Shown here piece after piece: positions 38,701-53,000 of a DNA stretch of 64,000 bases (positions within the stretch are counted from its first letter, which is position 1; each line of letters begins with the position of its first letter). The stretch is taken from NCBI GenBank assembly GCA_020205615.1, contig CM035151.1:16966322-17030321 (forward strand). The letters run 5' to 3'. The translations under genes and the position numbers were made by a program. The notes beneath the pieces are model-generated. The model was not told the origin of the DNA. It saw nothing but the letters and a program-made list of their open reading frames with translations, and did no database searches. Origin of the DNA: Panax quinquefolius (lineage: Eukaryota; Streptophyta; Magnoliopsida; Apiales; Araliaceae).

Positions 38701-38859
38701 CAAGCACGAAAGTGCGATATTGTCAACGCAAAGGCCCATTTTGTGTGACTTGCAAAGGATGGAGATAGAGTTAAAGACTCGAGGACGCATGTGATGATAG
38801 CGAGTATCTGAGTAGAACCGATTTTAATCGATAAAGTTAAAGTCGCTCAAGCTACTGGA

Positions 38860-40270
38860 TCTAGAAGGCGATGCGTATGAGGAAGAAAGTGCAAGAAGAT
38901 GCTATATCAGGAAGCAAGAATCGATGAAGAAGGAATACTTGAGTTAACTCCGGACTTTGTGTTCCTAACGACCACGATTTAAAGTATAATATCATGATGG
39001 AGGCACACAACACACCATTTGCAATCCATCTCGGGAGTACCAAAATGTATCATGATATTAAATCATACATTTTGGTGGAGCAATATGAAAGAGAGAGATA
39101 TTTGTTTATCTCAAGGTGTCTAACTTGTCAACGAGTTAAAAGCGGAGCATCAAGTACCAAAAGGTCCATCAGTAACCACTTGAAATTCCAGAATGGAAGT
39201 GGGAACACATTACCATGGATTTCGTTCACGGTCTTCCTAAGGTTTCTCAAGGCATTGATGCGATTTGGGTCATTGTTGATAGATTGACCAAGTCCGCTCA
39301 TTTCTTACCGTCACGAGAAACTTATACACTTGAACGTCTTGCTTTCGTATGTACATAAACGAGATTGTAAGATCGCATGGTATCGCCGGTATCCATAGTT
39401 TCGATCGAGACCCAAGATTCACTTCACGATTTTGGGTTAGTTTGCAAAAAGCTATGGGCACAGACTTACGATTTAGTTTCTAAGATATCATCCTCGAGAC
39501 GGACGGACAATGGAGAGGACTATTCAAACTCTTGAAGATCTATTAAGACTCGTGTCCTTGATTTCAAGGAGTTGGGACAAGTTCTTACCATTGGTGGAGT
39601 TTTCCTACAACAACAGTTATCAAGCAAGTATTGGCATGGCTCCATTCAAGCGTTGTATGGAAGAAAGTGTCGTTCTCCAAAGATCTTTGGGATGAGGTGG
39701 GTGAAGCAACGTTGTTGGGACCGGAGTTGGTACGTATGACTACTGGAAAAGATTCAAACGATCCGACAACTTATAAAAACCTCACAAAATCGACATTAAA
39801 AGAGTTATCTTGATCTTCATCGAAAGGACGTGAAATTCGATATAGGAGATCATGTGTTGTTAAGAGTTGCTCCATGGAAAGGAGTTACAAGATTTGGAAA
39901 GAGAGAAAACTTAATCCTCGATTCATCGGTCCATTTTAATCCTCGATCGAGTAGAAGCGTGGCTATAGACTCGCTTTCTGCCAAATATGTCTCGTGTTCA
40001 TAACGTTTTCACATATCTATGTTACGTAAATATGTGAAAGACCGAACCATATTATTGAGTTAGAACCGGACGAAATAGCGGAAGATTTGACGTATGAAGA
40101 GGTTCCTGTTCAAATTTTGGATAAGAAGGAACATATTCTACGCTCGAGGTTATACCTCAAGTCAAAGTTTTGTGGAGGAACCACGATGTTGAGGAAATGA
40201 CTTGGGAGTTAGAATCAAATGAAATCAAGGTATCCTTACCTCTTCGACATACCAGTATCGCACTCTAATT
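38860..40270 (+). pseudogene. Integrase and chromodomain region of the first A1 internal
   Basis: The HHCC zinc site spans about 39000-39140 (AHNTPFAIHLGSTKMYHDIK, then CLTCQRVKSG). The catalytic core shows [11 protein letters not shown] wording for the first Asp segment, [15 protein letters not shown] and DRDPRFTS for the second. SYQASIGMAPF near 39610-39645 is followed by KCRSP-type wording in another frame. The C-terminal domain has FDIGDHVLLRVAPWKG (about 39835-39882). A chromodomain-like VKVLWRNHDVEEMTWELES lies at about 40160-40220. Several frameshifts are present. Confidence 0.83.
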
Positions 40271-40285
40271 TCGAGGGCTAAATTT

Positions 40286-40300
40286 CATAAGAAGGGAGGT
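40286..40300 (+). promoter_or_regulatory. Polypurine tract of the A1 element
   Basis: AAGAAGGGAGGT lies directly upstream of the LTR start TGTAAGACC at 40301, the expected place for the plus-strand primer. Confidence 0.85.
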
Positions 40301-42782
40301 TGTAAGACCCCAACTTTTATAAATAAAGATGAATTTTTTTCTAAAATATTATTTTTGAATATTATGGAATAAATTTGATATAATGTTATAGTTGTGGGTA
40401 ATATTTATAAATTTTACAAAGTATGCAAGTTGTTATAAAATATTCGTTTGGTGGGGAATATTCTTTTGTTAGGGAATATTAAATAAACAATGGCTAAATC
40501 ATTGGTGGACCCCACAATGTAATTATTATCGGATTGAGAAAACGACAAAAATATTTTATAAAAATAACGGCGGAGGTGTTACCGTTAAAAGCATTGAACT
40601 ACCCGTTGGTAAAAGTACGATGAATATGGCAGAGTTGATAAGAAGACACACCAGTATTGATTATTGATGCTTACGTGAGAAGTCACTTCAATTTACGCTC
40701 AATTATTCACACGATGAATTTTGCATCATATCTCTTATATTATTGATTCAATTATTGTCACAAAGATATCATCATATAATATGTTATAGTATTAAATCAA
40801 TAATTGAGGCGACAAGTTATAAATGATTAATAATTGTTGAAAGATTAAATATGTGTTGATGAAAAAAAAATGATTTGTGGTAAGTTTGATTATTTTTTAT
40901 GGGGGCTCATATGTCATCATCTAAGAGTCTCTTCGTCAATAGTAATTATCTTCGTCGATAGTAATTACCCTTGTGAATAGTATTTACCTTCGTCGATAGT
41001 AATTACCTTCGTCGATAAGTAATTACCCTTGTGAATAGTATTTACCTTTCAATCGATAGTATTTACCTTCGTTAATAGTAATTACCTTTACCAGACGTCG
41101 AACCACTTGTCGTTTCACATTCTGGCGCCGAACCACTTGTCGTTTCACATTACAAAGCGTCAAAATTCGTCAAGCCACTTGCCTTTTCATACTTAAGAAA
41201 AGTCTTTAAGCTAGAAATTTTCTATAAATAGAGGCCTAGGGCTTCATTATTTTTCACTTAATTCATTCAAGCTTATAGAGAGAAAGTATAGAGAGAATAA
41301 GAGAGAAAGAAGAAGAGTATTTTGTTACTTACACCTTCGCAGATTCAATCTCCTACCAAAAGTAAGGGGTGTTATTCTTTCTTATTCATGAAGAGAACTG
41401 TTGTTATTCCATTGCTTATTATTACATTGGAATAACTCAGATACTGTGGTTTACCCTATACTTGGTGACATTCTTCTATTATTACATTGGAACATCACAT
41501 CACGTGTGTTTTACACCGGACTGGTTAAAATCTTTATTATTATCCCGTTGGAACATCCACGCTCGTGTGTTTTACAGGATTTTTGGTTAAAATCTTTATT
41601 ATTACGTTGGAACATCCCGCTTGGGTGTGAATTTCACCGACTTTGGTTCCGTTATTTATTATTATTCATTGGAATAACTTCATGCATGTGCGGTACATCG
41701 CATGCATGGTGATTTCTTTTGTTATTCCATTCTTTATTATACCCGGTTGGTTAAAACTTTGACTTCTATACTCCATGAAATTAGTGGAATATCCTTCGAT
41801 ATTTGCGTTTCATCCAAAGATCTTTTCATGAAAATATTCTTACGATCGTTCTTGAATTTTACTCTACAAAACAAGATCGTGTTGATAATATGGGACGTTA
41901 ATAATTCTGGATAAAATAATTCTTGAACTTGTTTTATTGAATTCTTATATCATTGTCATCATCCTCGTGTTTATATTTTTTAAAGTCATCCGTGGCTCTG
42001 TAGTGCATAGATGGACTTGGTATGATTATGACGAGAGACTATTCGATTGTAATCATGGTAGTAATGTTACAAATGATGTGGTAAAAATCCTCGATGGTAG
42101 AAAGTGCATTAATGGACGATTGTTGGCATGATCATGACCATTAATGAATACACAAATATTCTTGGCCCGTAGTGCATGAATAATTGTGGTCGTGATACTA
42201 AAGAATATCCTTGGTCGTAGTGCGGGGGGTGATTCGATGATGTGGAATATTTATTAAAAGTGAGTCTCACCTATAACAATTGATGAAAAACCTTTTAAAA
42301 CCTAAAAGATAGTAGACTTTATTTTCTACTTGACTCTTTTAATGGATTGCATATTCACCGCAGATTAAACCGGTTTGTCTATTGTATTTTATCGGTTTAA
42401 CATTGTTGAAGACTATTGATAATTTATTACGTATTATCTTAGTCATAATATTTCTTCTTGGGCTAGTTGAGCTCACCCTTTCTTTCTTTGTTCTCTTGTG
42501 AAATGAGAATATATTTGGGACGAGTCTGGGAAAGCAGTGATGGTCCACGAAGATAGCATTAGTAGTCCTCACTATTATTTCGTGAAATAGTGTGATAATA
42601 ATTGTAATGAGGACTTTTTTTTTTTGAGTTTGTATAATATCTAGTAGGCGATATTTGTATTTAAACTCACGGTTTATGTCGTATTGTACCACGACAGTTA
42701 TGTTAATAAGTTGTATTTAAATTTGCACCATGTAAGTGGTGAACCAAGATGGGTGATGTATACCTAATTTTGGGGCGCCACG
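40301..42782 (+). repeat. Family A1 LTR, middle copy (2.48 kb)
   Basis: It begins TGTAAGACCCCAAC and ends GGGGCGCCAC, followed by a primer site, so it serves as the 3' LTR of the first internal and the 5' LTR of the second. The AATAGTAA array is at 40930-41095, the GTCGAACCACTTGTCGTTT duplication at 41097-41150 and the TATA box at 41222. Hairpin arrays are at 41398-41740 and 41985-42230. Confidence 0.9.
41222..41232 (+). promoter_or_regulatory. TATA box of the family A LTR
   Basis: CTATAAATAGAG is conserved in all family A LTR copies (near 33840, 41222, 60592, 62771). It is followed about 50-60 bp downstream by a GAGAGAAAG-rich leader. It marks the U3/R boundary, so most of the long LTR lies downstream in R-U5. 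Confidence 0.75.
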
Positions 42783-42967
42783 GTTAGTATCGAGCTTAGG
42801 GATATGATCCTGGCTAAGATGTGAGAATAGTACTAGGAGGGAGAGGCGGGAATACCTTCGCTTAGTATGACCTACCTAAGTTTATGTCTTTATTTAATTG
42901 GTTGGTCGGAAGATATGGATAATTTGTTACATGTCAATTAACCTTTTGATTTGTGGCGATGTCGAAA

Positions 42968-44030
42968 ATGACATCGAGAATGTTGAGAATAAGAATGGGC
43001 CTTGTAGCGCGATCGTTGATTCACCACATATCAATAATCGGGATAATGTGCATCGTGAAGGCGATAATCCTCATATAAACAACAACACCGACCAAATGAT
43101 GAATGATCAAATGTTCGAGAGGCTTTATGCAATTTGCAACAAAGAAAGCAGAGCGACTCCTATCCAAAACGTAGGTGGAAACACGAAAAACTCTCGGCGG
43201 TCACCGCTAAACAATTCAAGGAGCTGGGACCACGAGTTTAAGGAGAGCAAAACCACTTCGGCGGAAGCATGGATAAAGCAGATTACCAAGATATTTGATG
43301 TCTTGGGATGCTCGAGGAGCAAAAGGTTCCCTTCACGCTTTTTATGTTGCTTGAGGAGGCGGATTCTTGGTGGGAATCGGTAAAAACGTACTTAACCTCA
43401 TTGTCTTGAAGATATCTTGGGAGAAGTTCGAGGAGTCGTTCAACGACAAATACTTTTCGAAAGTATTCGCCACATGAAGGAGGTGGAATTTATCAAGTTG
43501 GAATAAAAAACAATATGGACCGTGTGTCGCAATACGAGGCAAAATTTGCGGAGTTATCACGGTTTCAAGGTCCCCACTTGGTGGATAATGAAAGAGAATG
43601 GCGCGAATATTTTTAAGAGGTTTGAAGTCGAGATACGTCAACATCTTATTTCTCATAAAACCGTGTTTGTATTCGGATGTTGTAAATAGAAGGCTCGATT
43701 AGTGGAACGCGATAATGAGTCACACAACTAAAAAGAAGCGACCAAACAAAAATTATAATACCAAATGAGAGTAGTCATCGAAGCGGTGACAACAAGCGTG
43801 GAGGAATCAATGGGCCGGATATGGTAACCACTTCGGTGGTAATCGAGGGCCAAAACAATAAGAATGGACATTTCAAGAAAGCGGAGATTCAACAATGGTG
43901 GAAAGACGTCGGCACCAAAGACCCATTGTTAAGGAAGGAGAAAGACCACCTATCATATGCTTCAAATGCGGAGGAGAGGGACATCATCGATCAAAGCTGC
44001 GTCGTAAATGTCAGTCAAAGATGTTATAAT
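42968..44030 (+). pseudogene. Gag N-terminal part of the second A1 internal, cut by the B1 insertion
   Basis: It is collinear with 35648-36700 from ATG 42968 (MTSRMLRIR in the frame written, or MTSENVE-like after one indel). It runs to the zinc knuckle GCTATAATTGTG-like site, where the B1 element begins at 44031. Gag continues at 59110 with GGAAGAGAAGGTCACTTAGC, the same bases that follow this position in the first internal. Confidence 0.85.
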
Positions 44031-46854
44031 TGTGGACGCCCCAAAATAGGTATACACAACACCCATTACGAGTCGCCAAATACATACATGATGCGAAACA
44101 ACTACAACTTTATTATTACAACAAAAGCGTGAGTTTGAATACAAATATTATCTTCAGACAATATCTATACTCAAATAAATCCCCATCATAATTATTGATT
44201 CATTATTTTTCAAAAATGGTGAGGACTACTAAACAACTCTCTCTAGAACCTTCATTCCATTACCCAGACTAGTACTCGCATTACATTCTCGCCTCCACGA
44301 GAAGAAAAATGGAACAACAAGGAAAAGGGTGAGCTCAACTAGCCCGATAAAGAATATTATGACTAAGATAATATACAACAAATTATCGTTAGTCTTCAAC
44401 GAGGGAAAAATCTAATAGAATCTGATAGACAACAAATTTTAAATCAATATTCGCAATTGAAATAATAATTCATTAGAAGAGTTAAGTAGAGAATGCAAAC
44501 TACTATCTTCATGTATGAATTTAAAAGTTCATCGTCTATCTTTTATCCCCGTAACATCAATCAATATACATCGGAATCAAATATTCATCTTTTTGCACTA
44601 CTGGCCAAAGATATTCATCGATTAAGTCAGTGTTCATTTAAACACTGTTCATCTTTGCACTACTGAGGCCAAAGATATTAATCAATCGGTCATGTTCGTC
44701 TCAACACTGTTCATCTTTGCACTTCTGTGCCAAAGATATTCTTCAGAAATCATTCATCTTTGCACTACTGCCAAAGATATTCAATAATATCATCATTTAA
44801 GATCGAGGATGATGAAAAATATTTTTAAAAAAGCGAATCCAATTGAAACAAAATGACAAGGATTAAGGATTAAGGATTCAGTACTTGGTTTTATCCACGC
44901 CCAAAAATACCTCAAAAATAATCATAGTGGTGTAAAATTGAGAATGATCAAAACATGGATACAATCAGAGCTAGTATCGAGAATAGATATTTTGGACAAA
45001 AGAAGAAATTTTATTTTTAAATTGAATAGTGCAGTATCGTGAATAGTCAGAGTATCGTGAATAGTAACTCAGACACCAAAAGATAGAAATTCCACAAAAA
45101 CATCTTCACGCTTACATGAATAGTACTCGTGAATAGTAACTCGTGAATAGTAACTTCATGAATAGTAACTTCGTGAATAGTAACTCATGAATAGTAACCC
45201 ATGAATAGTAATCCAGAGCATGAAAAAGTTCCAAATTTGATAAAAACTTCAGATCAACATTTCAAAGATAATGATATTGAAGAAATAATATCATTACAAA
45301 AAAAATAATATCCCTTACCTCGAAAAGACAAGTCTTCTAGTAAAAACTGATATAAAGCTATGACTTGAACTTGCACCAGTATAGCAATACTCAAAGTATA
45401 CTCAAAATACTCACAAGAATATGCTCGATAATATAGAGATAGAAAACTTGAGTTTACGGTGTGATTTTCAATTCTAACCCAAGACACCTATTTATAGGAA
45501 ATTGCTTAGAACACCAAAGCAGAAAATTTAATATAATATTAATATTTATTTTCCAAAACCTCATACGCACACTTGCCAACTAAATTCAGCTCCTACACAT
45601 GTTAAATGAGGCCACCTAACATTCCAAAAACGTTTTTCCTATTTTAAATATTTTAAACTTCCAAAAATCAATTATTTTGAACTTGAACTTCAATAATTCA
45701 TAATAAATAGCCTTTTCATCAGAAAATTGAATCACGCTTAATTTTATAGGAAATTCAATTCTCTACAACTTTGCGGAAGAAAGTTTTTCCAAATTCCAAA
45801 TAGAAATTGACCAGAAATCCACAAACGGGTGATTTTCTGTTTATAATCAAATTTGATTCAATAATTGTGTCCACCAACACACAAAACATGTGTTAAACAT
45901 TTAATGCCACAAAATACTCTTCCTCCTCATATACTCATATATCCCACATTCATTGTAAAAATATCACCATTAATATATTATTAAAATAATATATTTAAAT
46001 GAATTATTTTATCAAAAAAAGATAAAATATTAATTTTCAACAATTGTCATTTTAAAATTTTTCTCCATCTATATCCACATAAAATCAATATTTTCCTCAT
46101 CATTTGAATCAATAATTAATTATTCACAAATAATATTATTGAGAATCACAATATTGACAACAGTGCGGTTTCAGGGAAAGAGGGGCTTTCAATAAGAATT
46201 TCTTCTTCTTGGCGGCGCAATTAGGTGACAAACCTTTCCTTAGATGAACTTTCTAGACATTGCCAATAATGTTATCTAATAATATTATTCGAGATAATAT
46301 GAATTATTGCTTCGATAATGAAAGATCTTTTGTGTAATGATAATTATTGAAACAACAAGAATATAAAATATCAACACAAACAATTATTAACTCAATAAAA
46401 TCTCGAAGCAGTAATTACCGTAACCATTATTGAGTAGTGCCTTCTTCTACGTAAGAATCAATAATTGGTGCAATCTGGTGTGCTACTCGTGTTCAACAAC
46501 GGCAGATATTAGTGTGTTTTAAACCACGGGTATTCCAACAAAGATTACTTGCAACAACTACGCAGTTATTTAAAAACAACTTATATTTGTCGTTTTCTTC
46601 ATCCAATCACTTTCCGTTATGAGGGCCCACATGGTGGTTGCTGCGCCGTCATCACGAATATTCACGAAAAGATTTGAATATTCCACGACCAAACGAATAT
46701 TCCCGACGATAATGAATATTTTATAACCACTTGCTTATTTTGAAATATTTGCGTATTTAACCCTTAACTATCCACATTAATCAAATCAACCCTTACTATT
46801 TCAAAATAATAAATAAAGGAAATTCCTTTTTATTTAAAAATTTGAGGTCTTACA
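44031..46854 (-). repeat. Family B1 3' LTR (left copy)
   Basis: In plus orientation it reads TGTGGACGCCCC...GAGGTCTTACA. It contains the CAAAGAT hairpin array at 44595-44790, the GAATAGTAAC repeat array at 45050-45215 and the complement of the TATA box near 45487. It is followed on the right by the complement of the polypurine tract. Confidence 0.88.
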
Positions 46855-47303
46855 ACCTCCCTCCTTATGAAATTTCGTCCTCGAAATTGACGTGACGATA
46901 CTGTGTGTTTTGAAAAGGTGAGGATACCTCGCTTTCATTTCCGTTTCCAATTCCCTGTGTCATTTCCTCTATAGCATGATTCCTCCACAAAACTTTAACT
47001 TGTGGTATGACCTTTCTTGGCGTGTAGGACATGCTCCTTCCTATCCAACATCTTGACAGTACCTCCTCACACGTTAAGTCTTGGCTATCTCGTGGGTTCT
47101 AACTCTATAACGTGATTCGGGTCTTTCACATATTTGAAATGCATGATATGTGAAACACATTATGAACACGAGACATACTTGAGGTAACGCAAGTCTATAG
47201 GCTACATTTCCTACTCGGTCAAGAATTTGAAATGGACCGATAAATCGTGGATTGAGCTTTCCTCTCTTCCCAAATCTTGTAACTCCCTTCCATGGAGCAA
47301 CTT
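46855..47303 (-). pseudogene. Integrase C-terminus and chromodomain of B1, plus polypurine tract
   Basis: The first bases (46855-46870) are the complement of the purine tract AAGGAGGGAGGT. On the minus strand it encodes APWKGVTRFGKRGKLNPRFI, then GPFQILDRVGNVAYRLALP, the usual integrase C-terminal domain. Further on comes VIPQVKVLWRNHAIEEMT, a chromodomain. The frame resumes to the right of the solo LTR, at 50028, with LHRKDVEFNVGDHVL. Confidence 0.85.
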
Positions 47304-50027
47304 GTGTGACGACCCCAAAATAGGTCCATTCCATCCAACCCATTCTGAGTCGCCAAATACATGGTACAGAAACAACTACAACTTTATTATCACAACAATA
47401 AAACTGTGAGTTAAATACAAATATTATCTTCTAGACAATATTTATACTCAAATAAATCCTCATCACATTTATTGATACATTATTTTACAAAAATGGTGAG
47501 GACTACTAAACAACTCTCTCTAGAACCTTCATTCCATACCCCGACTAGTACTCGCTACATTCTCGCCTCCTGAGAAGAAAAATGGAACAACAAGGAAAAG
47601 GGTGAGCTCAACTAGCCCAGTAAAGAATATTATGACTAAGATAATATACAACAAATTATCGTTAGTCTCCAACAGGGAAAAATCTGATAGAATACAATAG
47701 ACAACAAGTTTCAGATCAATATTCATAGCGGAAATAATAATTCATAGAAGAGTTACGTAGAGAATGAAATCTACTATAATCTATGAATTTAACAGTCCAT
47801 CATCAATATTTTATCCCTGTAACATCAATCAATATTCATCTCAAATCAAATATTCATCTTTGCACTACAGGCCAAAGATATTAAATCAATCCAGCCATAT
47901 TCATCTCAACACTGCTCATCTTTGCACTAAAGGCCAAAGATATTCATCACCGGATCATGTTCATTTAAACACACCGCTTCATCTTTGCACACTACAGCCA
48001 AAGATATTCTTCAGAAATCATTCATCTTGCACTCTGAAGCCAAAGATATTCTTGAGAAATCATTCATCTTTGCACTACTGTGCCAAAGATATTCAATAAT
48101 ATCATCATTTAAGACCGAGGATGATGAAAAATATTTTAAAGAAAGCGAATCCAAAGTGAAACAAAATGACAAGTATTATGGATTCGTACTTTAAACAATC
48201 CGAAGTTCAAAAATACTTCATAAATAATCATATACGGTGTAAAATTCAAGAATGATCAAAACATGGATACAATCAAAGCTAGTATCCGAATAGATATTTT
48301 AGATTTAAAAGAAAAATTTTCATTTTTAGGTGAATAGTCTTGCAGTGATTCGTGAATAAGGTCAGATACGTGAATAGTCTTGAGTATCGTGAATAGTAAC
48401 TCCGACACCAAAAGATAGAAATTCCACAAAAAACATTTTCACGCTTCATGAATAGTACTCGTGAATAAGTAACTCGTGAATAAGAACTCATGAATAGTAA
48501 TCGTGAATAGTAACTCATGAATAAGTAACCCAGACATGAAAAATTTCCAAATTTGATAAAAAGTTCCAACTAATATTTCAAAGATAATGATATTGAAGAA
48601 ATAATATCATTTGAGAAGAAAATAACATCCCTTACCTCAAAGAATCGAAGACCGGAAGGAAAGGTCGGAAGTGATTTGAATGAAACTTGTCTTGAGCAAA
48701 GAACTCTCAAAGTATCTAAATACTCACAAAATACGCTCAATAATATAGAGAGAAAGAGAGAAAACTTTGTTTCGGTGTGATTTTCAATTCTAACTTAAAT
48801 CTATTTATAGGAAAATGTTAAATTACCAAGCGGAGACTTGACCACACCGATGGCTTTACCGCTACTATTGCCACCCACCACATTTGAAATAAAATTCAGC
48901 ACATTTTTTCACCAACCACAAGTGGGGCCCACTCAATTCTAGAATTTTCCACCAAAATCAATTATAAACCTAATTTCCTAATCCGACACCTCTTAAAATT
49001 CACAACAAATCATTCGTGCATTTTTAACGGTTCAAAATTTGTTGACATATACTCAACTTATGTATGTATAACATACCCAAAAATTACCACAATCCAACGG
49101 TCGGATTAAAAATTATAACCCATAATATATCTCAAAACCCCGATTTGATTTTTAATACCTCCAATCAGATAAAATCTTGATAAAACACCTCAACATTAAT
49201 TCCTTCATTAATAACCACATAAATAAATCCATCATTTATATTCATATAAAATAAATATTTCCTTATCATATGAATCCATAATTAATTATTCACAAATAAT
49301 ATTACGTAATCACAATTATGACAACCGTGCAGCTCCTCGAGGAAGAGGGGCTTTCCAATAAGGATCTCTCTCCATCGGGCGCCATGCAAATTAGGTGACC
49401 AAACCTCTCCTTAGAGCGTGAACTTTCTAGACATTGCCAATAATGTTATCTAATAATATTATTCAAATAATATGAATTATTGATCCGATAATGGGAAACC
49501 GCAAAAGTGACAATTATTGAACAACAATAATATAAAATATCAACGCAGCAATTATTGAATCAATAAAATAAAATATTGATAAAGAACTCATTGTGAAAAT
49601 TATTGAGTAGTGCCATCTTACGTAAGAATCAATAATTCAACAATGCATGCGATCTGCAAGTGTCATCTTGTGCAACCACACGACACATTGTATTTTAACC
49701 ACGGGTATTCCAATGATCTTAACTTGTTAACAACTACGCCAATTATTTATAACCACCCAAACTTTGTCGTTTTCCTCATCCAATCACTTTCCGTTATGGG
49801 GCTCACACATGGTCGCTACTGTCGCCGCATTTAATATTCCCGAAGCGATGCGAATATTCCACGACCAAACGAATATTCCGATAAAAATGAATATTTTATA
49901 ACCACTTGCTTATTTTGAAATATTTGCGTATTTAACCCTTAACTATCCACATTAATCAAATCAACCCTTACTATTTCAAAATAATAAATAAAGGAAATTC
50001 CTTTTATTTAAAAATTTGAGGTCTTCT
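47304..50027 (-). mobile_element. Family B2 solo LTR inserted in the B1 integrase region
   Basis: At 2.72 kb it is like 53416-56137 and unlike the B1 LTR pair in its U3. It is bordered by AACTT (47299-47303) and AACTC (50028-50032), a near-perfect 5-bp duplication. The integrase coding sequence is continuous across it (FNVGDHVL before, APWKG after). It has no internal region of its own, so it is a solo LTR from LTR-LTR recombination. Confidence 0.8.
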
Positions 50028-53000
50028 AACTCGCATAAAACAATACATGATCCCTACATTAAATTCCACGTCCTTTCGATGAAGATCCGCATAACACTTT
50101 TGTCGATCTTGTGCCGTTTGTATACGTTGTCGAATCATTTGGATCTTTTCGGTGAGTCATACGTCTTAACTTTCGGGTCCCAACAATGTTGCTTCACCCA
50201 ATTTCATCCCAACATATTGGAGAACGACATTTTCGTCCATATAATGCTTGAATGGAACCATGCCTATATTTGTTTAATAACTATTGTTGTATGAGAATTC
50301 CACCAATGGCAAGTACTTATCCCAACTTCCTTTGAAATCTAGGACACGAGTTTTAATATATCTTCAAGAGTTTAAGTAGTCTTTTTCGATTGCCCATCCG
50401 GTTTGAGGATGGTATGCCAACCAGAATCGTAAATTGCGCCTATAGCTTTCTAACCCAAAATCATGAAGTGAATCTTGGGTCACGATCTAAAACTATGTAT
50501 ATCTTGGCATGCCATGCAATCTCACAATCGCATTTACGTACATACGAGAAAGACGTTCAAGGAATAAGTCTCTCGTGTCAGAAGAAATGAGCGACTTGGT
50601 TAATCTATCAACAATAACCCAAATAGCATTGATGCCTTGAGAAAGCGCAGGAAGACCTTTAACGAAATCCATAGTAATGTGTTCCCACTTCCATTCCTAG
50701 GAATCTCAAGTGGTTGCAACGGACCCTTAGGTACAAGATGCTCCGCCTTTATACGTTAAGCAAATTAAACACATCGAGATAAACTTTGCAATCTCTCTCT
50801 TCATGTTGTTACTACCAAAATGTATGTCGAAGATCACGATACATTTTAGTACTTCCAGGATGGATTGCAAATGGCGATGTGTGCCTCCATCATAATCTTG
50901 TACTTCAAATCGTAGTCGTTAGGAACACAAAGTCTAGAGTGGACTCAAGTATTCCTTCTTCATCAATTCTCGCTTAGGAATAGCTCCTTCTTGTACTTTC
51001 TTCTTTATACGCATCAAATCCAAGGTGCGGTGGCTCGAGCAACCTTAACTTTTTCTATTAAAGTTGTCTCTATCGTATACTTGACATCATCGCACTTTTC
51101 GTTCGATATAATCTTCTACTCATCATCGCGTCATTTACCACGTTCGCTTTTCGGGATGGCATGATCGTAACACGTCTTTGAAATGTGTCTCCTCTTGAGT
51201 TCTTCAAGCTCTTCCCACATTCCTTGCTCCATTCGAATTTTGTATCTCTACGAGTCATTGCGTTAATGGAATAGCGATTCGAGAATATCCTTCAACGAAT
51301 CTCCGATAATAACCAACTAAGCCTAGAAAGTTACGCCTTTCGATAAGCGACTTAGGTTGCTTCTCAACCTGCGACTCATATCCCATTCTTGGATATAGAC
51401 GTCACAATGACACCTATCGATTTACTATCGCATCTAATATGGCGTCCCCTAGAGAGAGTCTCGCTTAGTGAATTCCACAAAGGAAGTCACAAGATAAAGG
51501 CTCAGTACCAAATTTATAGTTGAATTTTTAACTCCTCAAGTTCAATAGAGCCATTCGATATGAGATTTTTAGAAATGAGTTTTGTAACGGGTTCAAAGTC
51601 GATACAAAATTTAATATCAAAGCTTTGGGAGTAAGCCAAGAAATTCTTGAGAAATACGTCGGGGAAAATCAATAACAACGGGAATATTATTCAAATCGAC
51701 GTGTCTTTATTCAAATCCATAACATGGACTAAGAAAACTTGACATCCGTAATAAACGAATGACTTCATGGCTTGATATGAAAATGTTTGACTACAATGGT
51801 TTGATTGCTTGAATTGAATAACAAAGTTGCTTAGGAATATGAAAACTAACAACCTTACAAAAAGCAAGCAATCAATTTGGTATGATGAGTAGTTAACCTT
51901 AAAATCACATCAAAAGAAAATATCTCTATAGAAATAAGGTTAACGGGTAATGTGATAGTGCCAACTTGAATCAAGCAAGATTTTTAAACAACGGATGTAA
52001 TGAAAGTTTCTCCTAATGGAGTCTCCACAGATAAGTCAAAGTTTAATTTCTCCGTAGTCAAGTTCAAACGTTGAGCGCAAGTAAAGAGAGATAAAAGAAT
52101 GGGTAGAACCAATATCTAGTAAGGTATATACTTGCAAGAATTTATAATTAACTAACCTGCTTAACCGTTCGGGTTCCTCGCATTTTGACCATCCACAACA
52201 AACGCTCTTCCAGAATCGTTGACTTTGACTTTTTCGATGATCTTTTGAGTCACATCCCCATTGAACTAGGTTTCGCCATCAGACAATCTCGAAGCGATAT
52301 GTCCTTCCTTTCCACAATTATAGCATACCTTGAATGTTGTGCGCTTTTGACCGATATGTCCTCTTTTCCGCATTTGTAGAAGATATAATCGGTGGTCGTT
52401 CTCCTCCCTTAGAACCGATTCTTTTTACGCAAGACCGTCATCTTCACATGGTCGTTGTTGAATCTCCTCTTTTAAAATCTCCTCCCGACTCGCTTCTTAT
52501 ATTTTCATGGCCACGATTACCACCAGAGTGGTTACCGCCTTTGTCTCAGTATTCTTCTTTCTCCATTGGTTATCGTTATTCGATGATCGCTATCTTGATA
52601 TGATCCTCGGTTATGGTCCTCGGTTGAACGTATCGTTATCTCGCTTCTAACAACTGAGCCCTCGCTGACAACATCCGAATAGAGAAAATTTATGAGAAAT
52701 GAGATATCGACGTATGTCGGGTTTCAAACCTCTCGTAAACATCCGCGTCATCGTTCCTCATTCTCCACCAAATGAGGTGCAAACTCGGATAACTCCGCGA
52801 ACTTCGCCTCGTCTTGGGACACCGTCATGTTATTCTCGCTTCTAGTCTAATAAACTCCACTTCCTTCATATAGACGAATACTTTCAGGAAGTACTTGTCA
52901 TTGAATCTGCATTTCAAACGTCTCCCCATGACCGAAAGTGCAATTTGGATGGTACGCTTATGCATTCCCACCGAAGAATCGCCTCGCCACGGAACATAAA

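Noticed and set aside
44595..48085. Regularly spaced repeats resembling a CRISPR array
   Set aside because: The units are 40-60 bp imperfect tandem repeats inside eukaryotic LTRs, spacers are not unique and the array recurs in every LTR copy.
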